Origin: Bog-159 sp035602155
GTDB lineage: Bacteria; Acidobacteriota; Terriglobia; Bryobacterales; Bryobacteraceae
Direction of reading: 5' to 3'
DNA: 47,700 nucleotides
NCBI GenBank assembly: GCA_035602155.1
Contig: DATNMW010000315.1
Coordinates: 1-47,700, forward strand
Below, piece after piece: positions 7,368 through 16,011 of the stretch. The position numbers were made by a program, and so were the translations under genes. Position 1 is the first letter of the stretch; the number at the start of each line of letters is the position of its first letter. The notes under the pieces were generated by a model, which was given only the letters and a program-made list of their open reading frames with translations, was not told where the DNA came from and made no database searches.

Positions 7368-7994
7368 ATGGCCTTAACCCGCCGCCAAAAGCAAGTGCTC
7401 GATCTGATTGCGAAATTCGTCGATGACAATGGCTACAGCCCCAGCTATGAAGAGCTGGCGCAAGGCCTCAACCTGGCTTCGCTGGCCACCGTGCACAAGC
7501 ACATCTCCGCGCTAACCGCCAAGAACTATCTGAAGCGCGGCTTCAACCAGAGCCGCTCCCTGGAGCTGGGCCCCAAATACGTGCAGGAGAACCGCCGCCA
7601 TCGGGATGCTACAGCACTGGAGATTCCGCTGCTCGGCCGCATCGCCGCCGGAGCGCCTGTGGAGTCGGTCGCGCAGCGCGCCACTCTGAGCTTCGCCGAT
7701 TTCGTGGGACATCCGGGCACTTTCGCGCTGGAAGTGCGCGGCGAGTCCATGATCGGCGACCATATTTGCGACGGAGACATGGTTCTCCTCGAGAGCGCGA
7801 CTGAGGTGCGCGACGGCGAAATCGTGGTAGCGCTCGTGGAAGGCGCCGAGACCACGCTCAAGCGTTTTTATCGCGAACCGGGAGGCAAAATTCGGCTACA
7901 GCCCGCCAACGCCGCACTGGAGCCGATCATTGTGCAGGCCGCGGACGTGCAGATACAGGGGCGCCTTCTAGCCGTCCTGCGTAAATATAAGTAA
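7368..7994 (+). CDS. lexA: LexA repressor, SOS regulator with self-cleavage
   Basis: A 208-residue LexA. The N-terminal winged helix MALTRRQKQVLDLIAKFVDD to LKRGF binds DNA. The C-terminal peptidase has the cleavage site Ala94-Gly95 in GRIAAGAPV, the serine in GESMIGD (Ser127) and the general-base lysine in TTLKRFY (Lys165), so it should respond to RecA in the usual way. The start at 7368 has an AGAGAGGAG Shine-Dalgarno; the longer frame from 7299 is not needed. It is monocistronic, with a convergent DUF2934 gene downstream. Confidence 0.96.
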   Translation: MALTRRQKQVLDLIAKFVDDNGYSPSYEELAQGLNLASLATVHKHISALTAKNYLKRGFNQSRSLELGPKYVQENRRHRDATALEIPLLGRIAAGAPVESVAQRATLSFADFVGHPGTFALEVRGESMIGDHICDGDMVLLESATEVRDGEIVVALVEGAETTLKRFYREPGGKIRLQPANAALEPIIVQAADVQIQGRLLAVLRKYK

Positions 7995-8029
7995 CTTGAC
8001 TTATCGCGCGGGCAAACTGGCCCTTCTGC

Positions 8030-8326
8030 TTAGTTTGCGACTGACATGGTCAGGCTGGCGCGTAACTCTTGTTCGGCGCGCAGCCAGTCGTCTTCGGAGG
8101 AGCCGCCTTGGTAACCGCGCGATTCCCAATACGAATACGCCAGTTGAGCTATGTCATCGAACGCCAGATCGTGTGCCGGGGCTGCTGCCGCGGACGAGGG
8201 GGCTAAGGCATTCTCGGATGTTACAGCGGAGTTCCGATGCTTTCGTGTCACCGTGCTCTTGGCGCGCGCCGGAGCGGCGCCGGAAGCCGATGCGGACGCG
8301 GAGCTAGTACTTCTTTTTGTTGCCAT
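8030..8326 (-). CDS. DUF2934 domain protein
   Basis: A 98-residue protein. The first ~55 residues are a low-complexity Ser/Ala/Arg-rich tail; the last ~35 (DDIAQLAYSYWESRGYQGGS to AEQELRAS) are the DUF2934 helix-loop-helix. The ATG at 8326 gives MATKRSTSS; a TTG at 8356 also exists but is less likely. DUF2934 proteins are abundant in Acidobacteriota and some Proteobacteria and have no established function. It lies convergent to lexA with 35 nt between. Confidence 0.8.
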   Translation of the reverse strand: MATKRSTSSASASASGAAPARAKSTVTRKHRNSAVTSENALAPSSAAAAPAHDLAFDDIAQLAYSYWESRGYQGGSSEDDWLRAEQELRASLTMSVAN

Positions 8327-8481
8327 ACAAAGTATTTTCTCCCTAAAGAACTTCAAAAACCGGATTCCTTAATTTTACCAGACTTCACCACGCGCGCCGT
8401 AAAAAGTTTTTATCAATTCCATCACATTTTTTCGAGAATCGTGACGTTTCGGACCACCCGCCAGACAGGGTGTCTCAACCA

Positions 8482-8520
8482 CTCTACAGTGATGTATATC
8501 GCTCTACAGGTGAGGTATAT
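8482..8520. repeat. Two tandem 18-19 bp direct repeats before nfeD
   Basis: CTCTACAGTGATGTATAT at 8482 is followed by CTCTACAGGTGAGGTATAT at 8502. The period is 20 bp, close to two helical turns, so a protein binding both would sit on one face of the DNA. They end 11 nt before the nfeD start, so they could be operator half-sites or influence translation initiation. No regulator is known. Confidence 0.5.
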
Positions 8521-8531
8521 TAAATGTTAGC

Positions 8532-9830
8532 GTGCGATCGCGATTGGCAAGCCTGATCCTGCTGGCGCTGACGGCGGCGGGATCGAATGCCGGGGCGCCC
8601 CGGGTGCTGGCAGTTGACCTGGATGGCATGATCCATCCGGTGACCACCGAAGTACTGTCGCGCGCCATCCAACAAGCCAAACAAGAAAACGCCACGCTAT
8701 TGCTGGTGCGCGTGAATACGCCCGGCGGCCTCATGGACGCCATGCGTGAATCCATCGAGAAGATCGTCGCCGCGCCCATGCCCGTAGTGACATACGTCGC
8801 GCCCAGCGGCGCGCGGGCGGCCTCCGCGGGATTCTTCATTCTGGAAGCGGGCGACGTTGCGGCGATGTCTCCCGGCACCAATACCGGCGCGGCGCATCCC
8901 GTGATGATCGGCGGCGAGATGGATGCGGTCATGAAGCAGAAGGTCGAGAACGACGCGGCGGCCTCTCTGCGCAGCATCGTGGGCAAGCGCGGCCGCAACA
9001 GCGCGCTCGCCGAGAAAGCCATTCGCGAGAGCCAATCGTTCACCGACAAAGAAGCGCTCGACAACCACCTGATCGAACTGGTGGCGAATGACGATCGCGA
9101 TCTGCTCGACAAACTGGATGGGCGCGAGGTCACCCGCCTGGATGGAACCCGCACCGTGCTGCATACGCGCGGCGCCACCATCGAAGTTTACGAAGAAAAT
9201 TTGCGCCAGAAAATCATTTCCGCGATCAGCGACCCCAATCTCGCGCTAATTCTGCTGGTGCTCGGCGCGCTCGGCATCTATGTCGAGTTCACCTCGCCAG
9301 GTCTGATTGTGCCCGGCATCCTAGGAGCCATCATGGCCCTGCTCGGGCTTTCCGCGCTCTCGGTGCTGCCCATCAACTGGCTGGGCGCGGCGTTGCTGCT
9401 GCTGGCATTCGCGCTATTCGTTCTGGAAGCGAAATTTGCCACGCACGGCATTCTGGGCGCGGGCGGGGCGCTATCCATGGTGCTCGGGGCGGTGATGCTG
9501 ATCGACAGCCCCGTGCCCGAAATGCGCATTCATCTCTCCACCGCCATCGCGCTGGCGCTGCCCTTCTCGCTGATCACTATGCTGCTGCTTTCGCTGGTGC
9601 TGCGCGCGCGCCGGAATAAAGTAGTGACGGGCAGTCAAGGCATGATCGGCGAAATCGGCACAGCCGTCACGCCGCTGGCGCCGGATGGTAAGATCCTGGT
9701 CCGCGGCGAATACTGGAACGCCGTATCGCCGGCCCAGGTGGCCGCCGGCAGCCGCGTGCGCGTTGTGGCCATCAATCGACTCAAACTCACCGTGGAACCC
9801 ATCCTGCCCCTGAACGGAGCCTCAACGTGA
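8532..9830 (+). CDS. NfeD-family membrane-bound serine protease
   Basis: A 432-residue long-form NfeD protein. A signal peptide (MRSRLASLILLALTAAGSNA) is followed by a ClpP-like protease domain; the catalytic Ser98 lies in GARAASAGFFI and a candidate Lys in SLRSIVGKRGRN. Several membrane helices follow (residues ~230-360, e.g. LILLVLGALGIYVEF), then the C-terminal OB-fold (ILVRGEYWNAVSPAQVAAGS). NfeD proteases cleave stomatin-like partners, and the next gene, overlapping by GTGA, is exactly such a partner. The start is GTG at 8532. Probably a membrane quality-control unit. Confidence 0.93.
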   Translation: MRSRLASLILLALTAAGSNAGAPRVLAVDLDGMIHPVTTEVLSRAIQQAKQENATLLLVRVNTPGGLMDAMRESIEKIVAAPMPVVTYVAPSGARAASAGFFILEAGDVAAMSPGTNTGAAHPVMIGGEMDAVMKQKVENDAAASLRSIVGKRGRNSALAEKAIRESQSFTDKEALDNHLIELVANDDRDLLDKLDGREVTRLDGTRTVLHTRGATIEVYEENLRQKIISAISDPNLALILLVLGALGIYVEFTSPGLIVPGILGAIMALLGLSALSVLPINWLGAALLLLAFALFVLEAKFATHGILGAGGALSMVLGAVMLIDSPVPEMRIHLSTAIALALPFSLITMLLLSLVLRARRNKVVTGSQGMIGEIGTAVTPLAPDGKILVRGEYWNAVSPAQVAAGSRVRVVAINRLKLTVEPILPLNGAST

Positions 9831-10618
9831 TCGACTTCACCAGCTTCACCACGATCGTCATCGTCATCGTGGTGCTGTATCTGATCTCCTCCATCAAGAT
9901 CCTGCGCGAGTACGAGCGCGGCGTCATCTTCCGGCTGGGCCGCCTGCTCGCCGAGCCCAAAGGACCGGGCGTCATTTTGGTCTTCGCGCCCATCGACCGT
10001 ATCGTGCGCGTTTCGCTCCGCGTGGAAACCCTGGAGGTCCCGCCGCAGGACGTCATCACCCGCGACAACGTGACCGTCAAAGTGAATGCGGTCATTTACT
10101 TCCGGGTCCTTGAACCGCGCTTGGCGATCGTAGAAGTTGCCAACTACCTGAATGCCACATCGCAACTGGCGCAAACCACGCTGCGTAGCGTGCTGGGCGA
10201 GGTGGAGTTGGACGAGCTTTTGAGCCAGCGCGATAAGCTCAACGTGCGGCTGCAATCGATTCTCGACCAGCATACGTCGCCCTGGGGCGTTAAGGTGACC
10301 GTGGTGGAGGTGAAGCAGGTGGATCTGCCCGATCAGATGATCCGCGCCATCGGCCGCCAAGCCGAAGCCGAGCGCGAGCGCCGCGCCAAGATCATCCATG
10401 CCGAAGGCGAGTATAGCGCCGCTGAAAAGCTTTCCATGGCCGCCAAGGTCATCCAGGAACAGCCCGTGGCGATCCAGTTGCGCTACCTGCAAACTCTTGT
10501 CGAAATCGGAACCGAAAAAAACACCACCATCGTTTTCCCTCTGCCGCTCGATATACTGTCATCTTTGGAGCGCGCCTTGAGCAAGATTGGCGAGCCATCC
10601 AAACCGGCGAATCCATGA
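9827..10618 (+). CDS. Slipin/stomatin-family SPFH protein
   Basis: A 263-residue SPFH (band 7) protein with one N-terminal membrane helix (FTTIVIVIVVLYLISSI), the SPFH domain from ILREYERGVIFRLGRLLAEP to ~residue 190, and a charged helical segment (RQAEAERERRAKIIHAEGEY) typical of slipins. It likely forms oligomers in membrane microdomains. Its GTG start overlaps the nfeD stop, the classic nfeD-slipin pair. The C-terminal IVFPLPLDILSSLERAL is of the kind cleaved by NfeD proteases, though cleavage here is inferred. Confidence 0.93.
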   Translation: MIDFTSFTTIVIVIVVLYLISSIKILREYERGVIFRLGRLLAEPKGPGVILVFAPIDRIVRVSLRVETLEVPPQDVITRDNVTVKVNAVIYFRVLEPRLAIVEVANYLNATSQLAQTTLRSVLGEVELDELLSQRDKLNVRLQSILDQHTSPWGVKVTVVEVKQVDLPDQMIRAIGRQAEAERERRAKIIHAEGEYSAAEKLSMAAKVIQEQPVAIQLRYLQTLVEIGTEKNTTIVFPLPLDILSSLERALSKIGEPSKPANP

Positions 10619-11214
10619 AGAACAACGAGACTGGAGAATTTGAACTGGTGCTGGGCAACCGGCAGTTGCTCAGCGGGTTTTTCATTGTGGTCATCCTCTT
10701 CGCGGTGTTTTTTGTGATGGGCTACATCGTGGGCCGCAACTCCACACCCCAACTTGCCGCGAGTCGCGATCCAAGCGGCGGGACGGCGGTCGCTTCCGGT
10801 GCGCGCCCGCAACCAGCCTCTGGAAGCGCGCCCGGGTTGCAGAGCCCACCCGCCGCTGAACCGCCTAAGGACGATGCCGGCGCCAATCCAACTGCCAGCG
10901 AGCCGCAGCCTGCGACTCAGGCAGCCCAGGCGCCCGCCCCGAAGACAGAGCCGCCCGCGCCCGTTACGCCCGCCGCGCCGGCCGCCGTGGAGTCGACGCC
11001 CGGCGAAACCTACCTGCAAGTCACCGCGGTCAAGCAGGATGTGGCGGAGACCGTCGCACGGACGCTCAAGGATAAAGGCTTCCCCGCCGTGCTCTCGCCA
11101 GGACCTGCCGGCAAGACGCGCGTGCTGGTGGGGCCATACGCGGACCTCTCCAAGCTCGGGCAGGCCAAAGCGGAACTCGAACGCCTGGGCTTTTCTCCCT
11201 TTGTGAAAAGATAG
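10615..11214 (+). CDS. Membrane-anchored SPOR-domain protein
   Basis: A 199-residue bitopic protein. A short cytoplasmic part is followed by one membrane helix (FFIVVILFAVFFVMGYIVG), a ~95-residue Pro/Ala-rich linker and a C-terminal SPOR domain (YLQVTAVKQDVAETVARTL to GFSPFVKR). SPOR domains bind denuded peptidoglycan at division sites, so the protein probably acts in cell-envelope or septal work. It overlaps the slipin by ATGA and precedes lipA by 4 nt. Confidence 0.88.
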   Translation: MKNNETGEFELVLGNRQLLSGFFIVVILFAVFFVMGYIVGRNSTPQLAASRDPSGGTAVASGARPQPASGSAPGLQSPPAAEPPKDDAGANPTASEPQPATQAAQAPAPKTEPPAPVTPAAPAAVESTPGETYLQVTAVKQDVAETVARTLKDKGFPAVLSPGPAGKTRVLVGPYADLSKLGQAKAELERLGFSPFVKR

Positions 11215-11218
11215 AAAC

Positions 11219-12127
11219 GTGGACGGCAACCTGGTACAGATCAGCGGCAGGACGCCACGCTTGCCCGGATGGGCCCGGAAGAGCGCCACGCATTACGAAT
11301 CGCTGCACCGCCTCAAAGTGGGATTGCGGCAGCTCAATCTACACACGGTGTGCGAATCTGCGCGCTGCCCGAACATCCACGAATGCTTCGCGCGCGGCGC
11401 GGCCACCTTCATGATCCTCGGCAATCTGTGTACCCGCGGCTGCGGGTTCTGTTCGGTGCCGAAAGGCTCCCCCGCCAAGCAGGATATGCGGCTCGATCCG
11501 GCCGAGCCCGCCAATGTCGCGCGCATGGCCGCCGCCATGGAGTTGCGCTACGTGGTGATCACCAGTGTGAATCGCGACGATCTGCGCGACGGCGGCTCGG
11601 CGCACTTCGCGGAAACCGTGCGCCAGGTGCGCCGCGCCTTACCGGATTCCCGTGTGGAAGTGCTGACGCCCGATTTTTGCGGCGACCTGCAGGCCGTGGC
11701 CCGCGTGCTGGATGCCGCCCCGCACGTCTTCAATCACAACATTGAGACCGTGCCGCGCCTCTACGGTCGCGTGCGCCCGCAGGCCGATTACCAGCAGTCG
11801 CTCGATGTGCTGGACTTCGCGCGCCGCTATCGCCCCGACATCCTCACGAAATCCGGTCTGATGGTGGGGCTGGGCGAAACCGAAGACGAGGTACACGCGG
11901 TGTTGCGCGATCTGCGCGCCGCCGGGACCGCCGTGGCCACCATCGGCCAGTATCTTCGGCCCACTCGCCGCAACCTGCCTGTGGCGGAGTACATCGAGCC
12001 GCGGCAGTTCGATCGGTACAGCGATTACGGCTTGTCCATCGGCTTCCAGATGGTCTTCAGCGGCCCGCTGGTGCGCAGCTCGTACATGGCCGAACGGGTC
12101 AGCGAAGAGGCGCGGTCGGCAAATTGA
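11219..12127 (+). CDS. lipA: Lipoyl synthase
   Basis: A 302-residue radical-SAM enzyme that inserts two sulfurs into protein-bound octanoate. Both cluster motifs are visible: the auxiliary cluster set CESARCPNIHECF and the radical-SAM CTRGCGFC. The C-terminal VRSSYMAE contains the conserved serine that ligates the auxiliary cluster. Start is GTG at 11219. The gene overlaps lnt by 4 nt (TTGA). lipB is not in the window. Confidence 0.96.
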   Translation: MDGNLVQISGRTPRLPGWARKSATHYESLHRLKVGLRQLNLHTVCESARCPNIHECFARGAATFMILGNLCTRGCGFCSVPKGSPAKQDMRLDPAEPANVARMAAAMELRYVVITSVNRDDLRDGGSAHFAETVRQVRRALPDSRVEVLTPDFCGDLQAVARVLDAAPHVFNHNIETVPRLYGRVRPQADYQQSLDVLDFARRYRPDILTKSGLMVGLGETEDEVHAVLRDLRAAGTAVATIGQYLRPTRRNLPVAEYIEPRQFDRYSDYGLSIGFQMVFSGPLVRSSYMAERVSEEARSAN

Positions 12128-13617
12128 AATATCTCGGCGCGCTACTCACCGCCATCCTGCTCATTTTGGCCTTTCCGCGCTTCAATCTGGTATGGTGCGC
12201 GCCCGTTGCGTTGGCGCCCTTGCTGGTGGCCGTAGCGCGCGAACCGCGCCCGTGGCGCCGCTTTCTGCTGGGTCACCTCGCGGGCGTGGTCTACTGGTTC
12301 GGCGTATGCTACTGGATCCAGGGCGTACTGGCTAACTATGGCGGCTTAAACCCGGCGCTGGCTTGGCTCGCGTTTCTACTGTTCTGCCTGATCAAGGCGC
12401 TGCACATGGGCGTCTTCGCGATGCTGGCCGGCATCCTGATGCGGCGCTACTGGGCGGCCCCCGCAGTGGCCGCGCTATGGGTGGCCGTCGAGGCTACGCA
12501 CGGTCCGCTCGGCTTCGCCTGGCTGGCGTTGGGGAATGCCGGTATCGACATGGGGTTGCCTATGCGCCTGGCGCCCTATACCAGCGTATACGGCCTGTCG
12601 TTCGTCTTTATGTTGATGGCCACCGCCATGGCGCTGGCAGTGCTCGGCCGGCCGCGCACCCAACTGTTGTGGCTGCTCCCGTTGCCCTTCCTGATCTTTC
12701 TGCCGGCGTTGCCCGACGCCCGCCGCGGCCGCGAGACCGCCGTCCTGGTGCAGCCCAACATCTCCGAAGACGCGCAGTGGACACCGGAATCGATCGACCG
12801 CATGCAGCGCAATCTGGTGGCGCTCTCCCTGCGCACGGTCCTGACGGGCGGCAGCGAGCATCCCGCTCTGGTCGTCTGGCCCGAAGTGCCTGCGCCGCTC
12901 TACTATGATGCGGACCCGCGCTTTCGCGGCTATGTCGCCGACCTGGCGCGCTTGGCCAATACGAATCTGCTGCTGGGAGTGGTGGCGCGCACTCCGCAAG
13001 GCGCGTATCTCAACTCGGCCATCCTGGTCTCGCCGGCCGGCCGCCTGGTCACACGTTATGACAAGGTCAACCTGGTGCCGTTCGGCGAGTTCGTCCCCTG
13101 GCCCTTCGATTTCGTCAAGCGCATTACTACAGAGGCGGGCGATTTTACCCCGGGCACGCAGGTCGTGGTTGCGCCCCTCGACGGCCACAGCGGTGGTCAC
13201 AAACTGGGCACCTTCATCTGCTACGAATCCGTATTCCCCAATTTCGTACGGCGCTTCGTGCGGGATGGCGCGGAGGTGCTGTTCAACATTTCCAACGACG
13301 GCTACTTCGGCAAGACGGCCGCGCGCTACCAGCACCTTGAGATCGTCCGCATGCGCGCCGCCGAGAACCGGCGCTGGATCCTGCGCTCGACCAACGACGG
13401 CATCACGGGCACCATCGATCCCGCCGGCCGCTTGCGCGGGACCCTGCCCCTATATATGGAGGCTGCCTCGCGCACGGGTTTCAGCTACATCAGAGAGAGC
13501 ACCTTGTATACGCGCTATGGCGACTGGTTCCCCCTCCTGTGCGCGGTGGTGGCCGCTGCTTTGCTGATCGTCGCCATCGCTGCGCGGCCGCATGGCCCAC
13601 AATATCCGGCCGCGTAA
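12124..13617 (+). CDS. lnt: Apolipoprotein N-acyltransferase
   Basis: A 497-residue inner-membrane enzyme that adds the third acyl chain to lipoproteins. An N-terminal half with about six or seven membrane helices is followed by a nitrilase-like domain with the Glu of VVWPEVPAPLY, the Lys of RYDKVNLVPFGEF and the nucleophile Cys of FICYESVFPN. A last helix near the C-terminus (LLCAVVAAALLIVAIAA) completes the topology. The start is TTG, translationally coupled to lipA. Its presence fits a diderm envelope. Confidence 0.95.
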   Translation: MKYLGALLTAILLILAFPRFNLVWCAPVALAPLLVAVAREPRPWRRFLLGHLAGVVYWFGVCYWIQGVLANYGGLNPALAWLAFLLFCLIKALHMGVFAMLAGILMRRYWAAPAVAALWVAVEATHGPLGFAWLALGNAGIDMGLPMRLAPYTSVYGLSFVFMLMATAMALAVLGRPRTQLLWLLPLPFLIFLPALPDARRGRETAVLVQPNISEDAQWTPESIDRMQRNLVALSLRTVLTGGSEHPALVVWPEVPAPLYYDADPRFRGYVADLARLANTNLLLGVVARTPQGAYLNSAILVSPAGRLVTRYDKVNLVPFGEFVPWPFDFVKRITTEAGDFTPGTQVVVAPLDGHSGGHKLGTFICYESVFPNFVRRFVRDGAEVLFNISNDGYFGKTAARYQHLEIVRMRAAENRRWILRSTNDGITGTIDPAGRLRGTLPLYMEAASRTGFSYIRESTLYTRYGDWFPLLCAVVAAALLIVAIAARPHGPQYPAA

Positions 13618-13634
13618 TTCGTCTACAACAGTGG

Positions 13635-14222
13635 ATGGAGCAAACGCTGAGGATTCCGCAACAAATCGCGGAGCAGAATCGGCAGATCTCCGAGGTGGTG
13701 CAACGCGAGCGCGCTCGTCTCCGTAACTTTGTACGGAAGCGCGTACCCGACGCGGGCGACGCCGAGGACATTCTGCAGGATGTGCTCTACGAGTTGGTGT
13801 CGACCTACCGCTTGATCCACCCCGTAGAGCACGCCAGCGCGTGGCTGTACCGCGTAGCGCGGAACCGGATCGTAGACTTTTTCCGGAAGAAGCGGCTGGT
13901 AGCCCTCGGAGATGCAGTGCTGGAGAGAGCGGACGATGAGGGCGTGCTCACGCTGGAAGACCTGTTGCCATCGCCGGCCGCCGGTCCGGAAGCGGAATAC
14001 GCGCGAAGCGTGCTGCTGCAGGAGCTCAACGCCGCGCTGGAGGAACTGCCGGTGGAACAACGCGATGTGTTCATCGCGCAGCAGATCGAGGGCCGCGGCT
14101 TTAGAGATCTCGTCGAGGACACCGGCGTGGGCTTGAACACGCTCCTCGCACGCAAGCGCTATGCAGTGATGCATCTGCGCCGGCGCTTGCAGGCCATCTA
14201 CGACGAGTATCTGAAATCGTGA
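13635..14222 (+). CDS. ECF-type RNA polymerase sigma factor
   Basis: A 195-residue sigma-70 family protein with region 2 (DAGDAEDILQDVLYELVSTY to FRKKRL) and region 4 (ALEELPVEQRDVFIAQQIEG to KRYAVMHLRRRL). The ATG at 13635 lies 18 nt after lnt; the longer frame from 13539 is lnt read out of frame. No recognisable anti-sigma gene is adjacent, but the next gene encodes a small membrane protein overlapping or abutting it, which may be its regulator or target. Confidence 0.88.
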   Translation: MEQTLRIPQQIAEQNRQISEVVQRERARLRNFVRKRVPDAGDAEDILQDVLYELVSTYRLIHPVEHASAWLYRVARNRIVDFFRKKRLVALGDAVLERADDEGVLTLEDLLPSPAAGPEAEYARSVLLQELNAALEELPVEQRDVFIAQQIEGRGFRDLVEDTGVGLNTLLARKRYAVMHLRRRLQAIYDEYLKS

Positions 14223-14233
14223 GGACGACGAAT

Positions 14234-14590
14234 ATGATAAAGAAACGGGTAAAAAGAGGAGTGAAGATCGCCTTGCTCGTCCCGGTGGGGCTGGCAGCCG
14301 TTGCGGTCTTCGGATTTATCGTAATGTATCTGTGGAACTGGGTGGCGCCGGCGGTGTTCGCTGCGCGGACGATCACCTTTTGGCAAGCGCTCGGCCTGCT
14401 GATCCTGGCCAGGATTCTGGTTGGAGGACTCGGCGGGGGGCATGGCGACGACAAGCATGGGCGCCGCAGCATGATGGATCGGTGGGAGAGAATGACTGCT
14501 GAGGAGCGTGAAGCGTTCCGCCAGGGATTACGCAATTGCGGCGAAGGCCGTGGGCCAGCGGACAACCCGACGGCGGCTCCCTCGGCGTGA
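14234..14590 (+). CDS. Small two-helix membrane protein paired with the sigma factor
   Basis: A 118-residue protein with two membrane helices (IALLVPVGLAAVAVFGFIVM and FWQALGLLILARILVG), a glycine/histidine turn and a soluble C-terminal tail (RWERMTAEEREAFRQGLRN). The ATG at 14234 has a GAGGAC Shine-Dalgarno; a GTG at 14219 overlapping the sigma-factor stop is the alternative. Proteins of this build recur beside ECF sigma factors in Bacteroidetes and Acidobacteria as far as I recall. Function unknown. Confidence 0.75.
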   Translation: MIKKRVKRGVKIALLVPVGLAAVAVFGFIVMYLWNWVAPAVFAARTITFWQALGLLILARILVGGLGGGHGDDKHGRRSMMDRWERMTAEEREAFRQGLRNCGEGRGPADNPTAAPSA

Positions 14591-14596
14591 CGATCG

Positions 14597-15271
14597 CTAT
14601 TTGCCGCACGCGGGAGCCAGTAGATTGATCGAGCGTGTGATCCCCGGAGAGGTGCGCGCCAGTCCCGATGTCAGTTCCTCACCGGCGCGCATCAGTTCCT
14701 CGACAGGCATGGGCGGCAGGCGGTCGATGACGAACCATAGATTCCGGCTCTCCCGGTTCAGCGCGGTGCGTTTGCACTGCCGCCAATTCCACCTGCGGCA
14801 AGTGATGCCCTGGTCGTCGCGCCACACGATCTCGCCGGCGTCGGGGTGTTCGACAACCGTCGCGCCGTCGCGAACCGTATCGAACGTCTCACCCCCGCGT
14901 GCCACAACCAGCCTGGGCGAGCCGGCATAGCGATCCATGTCTTCGCCGCCGAAGCATGCGCCAAACCGGATGCTCAGCGCGTTGTACAAGTCGACTACCG
15001 GATCGATCGCGGGCAGGCTCCCGTGCTTCTCCACGCGCTTCCACAAAGCTTCTACCGAGCAGGGAGTTTTCTTGGGATTCGCGCCGAACGCCCGGAAGGC
15101 GGCCCGCCACGCCTCCAGGTGCTCCGTCATCCACGCGGGCGGCTGTAACGGAAGCGCCGGAATCACCGGGTAGGCCGCCGACTGGAAGTTCAGGACGACT
15201 ACGCTCAATGCACGGTACTCTGGGTACCGCTGCCAGATTTCGGGATCTACTGTGGGAAGAAAGCCGATCAA
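14597..15271 (-). CDS. Stand-alone B3/4 domain protein (tRNA-editing-like)
   Basis: A 224-residue protein matching the B3/B4 domain of phenylalanyl-tRNA synthetase beta, the fold that edits mischarged tRNA. Recognisable stretches are PIDPVVDLYNALSIRFG-like text (here AIDPVVDLYNALSIRFGACF), GSPRLVVARGGETF and NLWFVIDRLPPMPVEEL. Stand-alone copies are widespread and mostly uncharacterised; trans-editing is a reasonable guess only. It overlaps the upstream Uma2 gene by ATGA, so the two are co-transcribed. Confidence 0.8.
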   Translation of the reverse strand: MIGFLPTVDPEIWQRYPEYRALSVVVLNFQSAAYPVIPALPLQPPAWMTEHLEAWRAAFRAFGANPKKTPCSVEALWKRVEKHGSLPAIDPVVDLYNALSIRFGACFGGEDMDRYAGSPRLVVARGGETFDTVRDGATVVEHPDAGEIVWRDDQGITCRRWNWRQCKRTALNRESRNLWFVIDRLPPMPVEELMRAGEELTSGLARTSPGITRSINLLAPACGK

Positions 15272-15765
15272 AGCTCCCCTAACCGGACCTCGATCTCACC
15301 TGCGCGAAATCTCCCGCTTTCCACGCGCTCGGTCCCCTCCGGAGAATGGATCTCGCCTGTGCCGGTGAGGGGATCTACGATCCACACGTAGGCCACACCG
15401 AAGGCCAGATATTCGCGCACCTTGGCCCAGATTTCTACCGCCGGGTCGCCGGGAGACAGAATCTCCACGCAGAGGAACGGCGGCTCGGTGAAGACATCTT
15501 CGTCTGGCTCGCCCTGGGTGACGCAGAGGTTCGGAACACGGTAGCGCGCTGGTGCACGTTGCGTACGTATGCGCTGCTCCGGCCAGACCTCATACCCGAG
15601 CGGATCGCCTGCCGGGCAAAGCATACGGAGCAGGTAGCGCTGCATCTTGCTGTGCGGTTTTTGAGGCAAGGAACGCGGGACAATCCTTCCCTCCACGTAC
15701 TCGGCATCGTATTCGAAGGTCGAATGCAGGTATTCCTCGACGCTCACCGGTTCCGTGATTGCCAT
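15268..15765 (-). CDS. Uma2-family PD-(D/E)XK nuclease-like protein with a lost Asp
   Basis: A 165-residue Uma2 (DUF820) protein. The fold is clear: EYVEGRIVPRSLPQKPHSK near the start, PPFLCVEILSPGD with the catalytic Glu, AKVREYLAFGVAYVWIVDP with the Lys and C-terminal core. The family's first catalytic residue is the Asp of a RVPDVCV motif; here it reads RVPNLCV (codon AAC on the minus strand near 15530), so nuclease activity is doubtful. The start has a GGAGGA Shine-Dalgarno. Uma2 genes are greatly expanded in Acidobacteria and cyanobacteria; their physiological role is unclear. Confidence 0.88.
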   Translation of the reverse strand: MAITEPVSVEEYLHSTFEYDAEYVEGRIVPRSLPQKPHSKMQRYLLRMLCPAGDPLGYEVWPEQRIRTQRAPARYRVPNLCVTQGEPDEDVFTEPPFLCVEILSPGDPAVEIWAKVREYLAFGVAYVWIVDPLTGTGEIHSPEGTERVESGRFRAGEIEVRLGEL

Positions 15766-16011
15766 GGCGATCTTCCTCCAGCTTTATCATAATTGCCGCA
15801 TCAAGCAGGGTCTCGGAAGTCCCGAGTCCTAGTACTAAATCGACAATTCGCCTAAACCCCCGGCAACGCAGACAAACCCTAACATATTGATTCAATAATA
15901 GTTATTAAAATAATCGAAGGCGGCAAGCCAGGCAGGGGCACATCCGCCCCAAAGCGAAGCAACCTTGACAAACGCACCTAAGTTGAGTAATTCTATCTAG
16001 AATTGGTTCAT
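15766..16011. promoter_or_regulatory. Divergent intergenic region with possible promoter
   Basis: No gene is seen here. A TTGACA box lies at 15965-15970 with only a weak -10 candidate (AGTAAT or TAATTC around 15986-15993) before the five-gene exporter unit. An unusually AT-rich stretch occupies ~15880-15915. The minus-strand promoter for the Uma2 gene must also be here but is not obvious. Confidence 0.3.

Noticed and set aside
8482..8520. Possible CRISPR-like array
   Set aside because: Only two short repeats with a 2-bp gap; no spacers and no cas genes.
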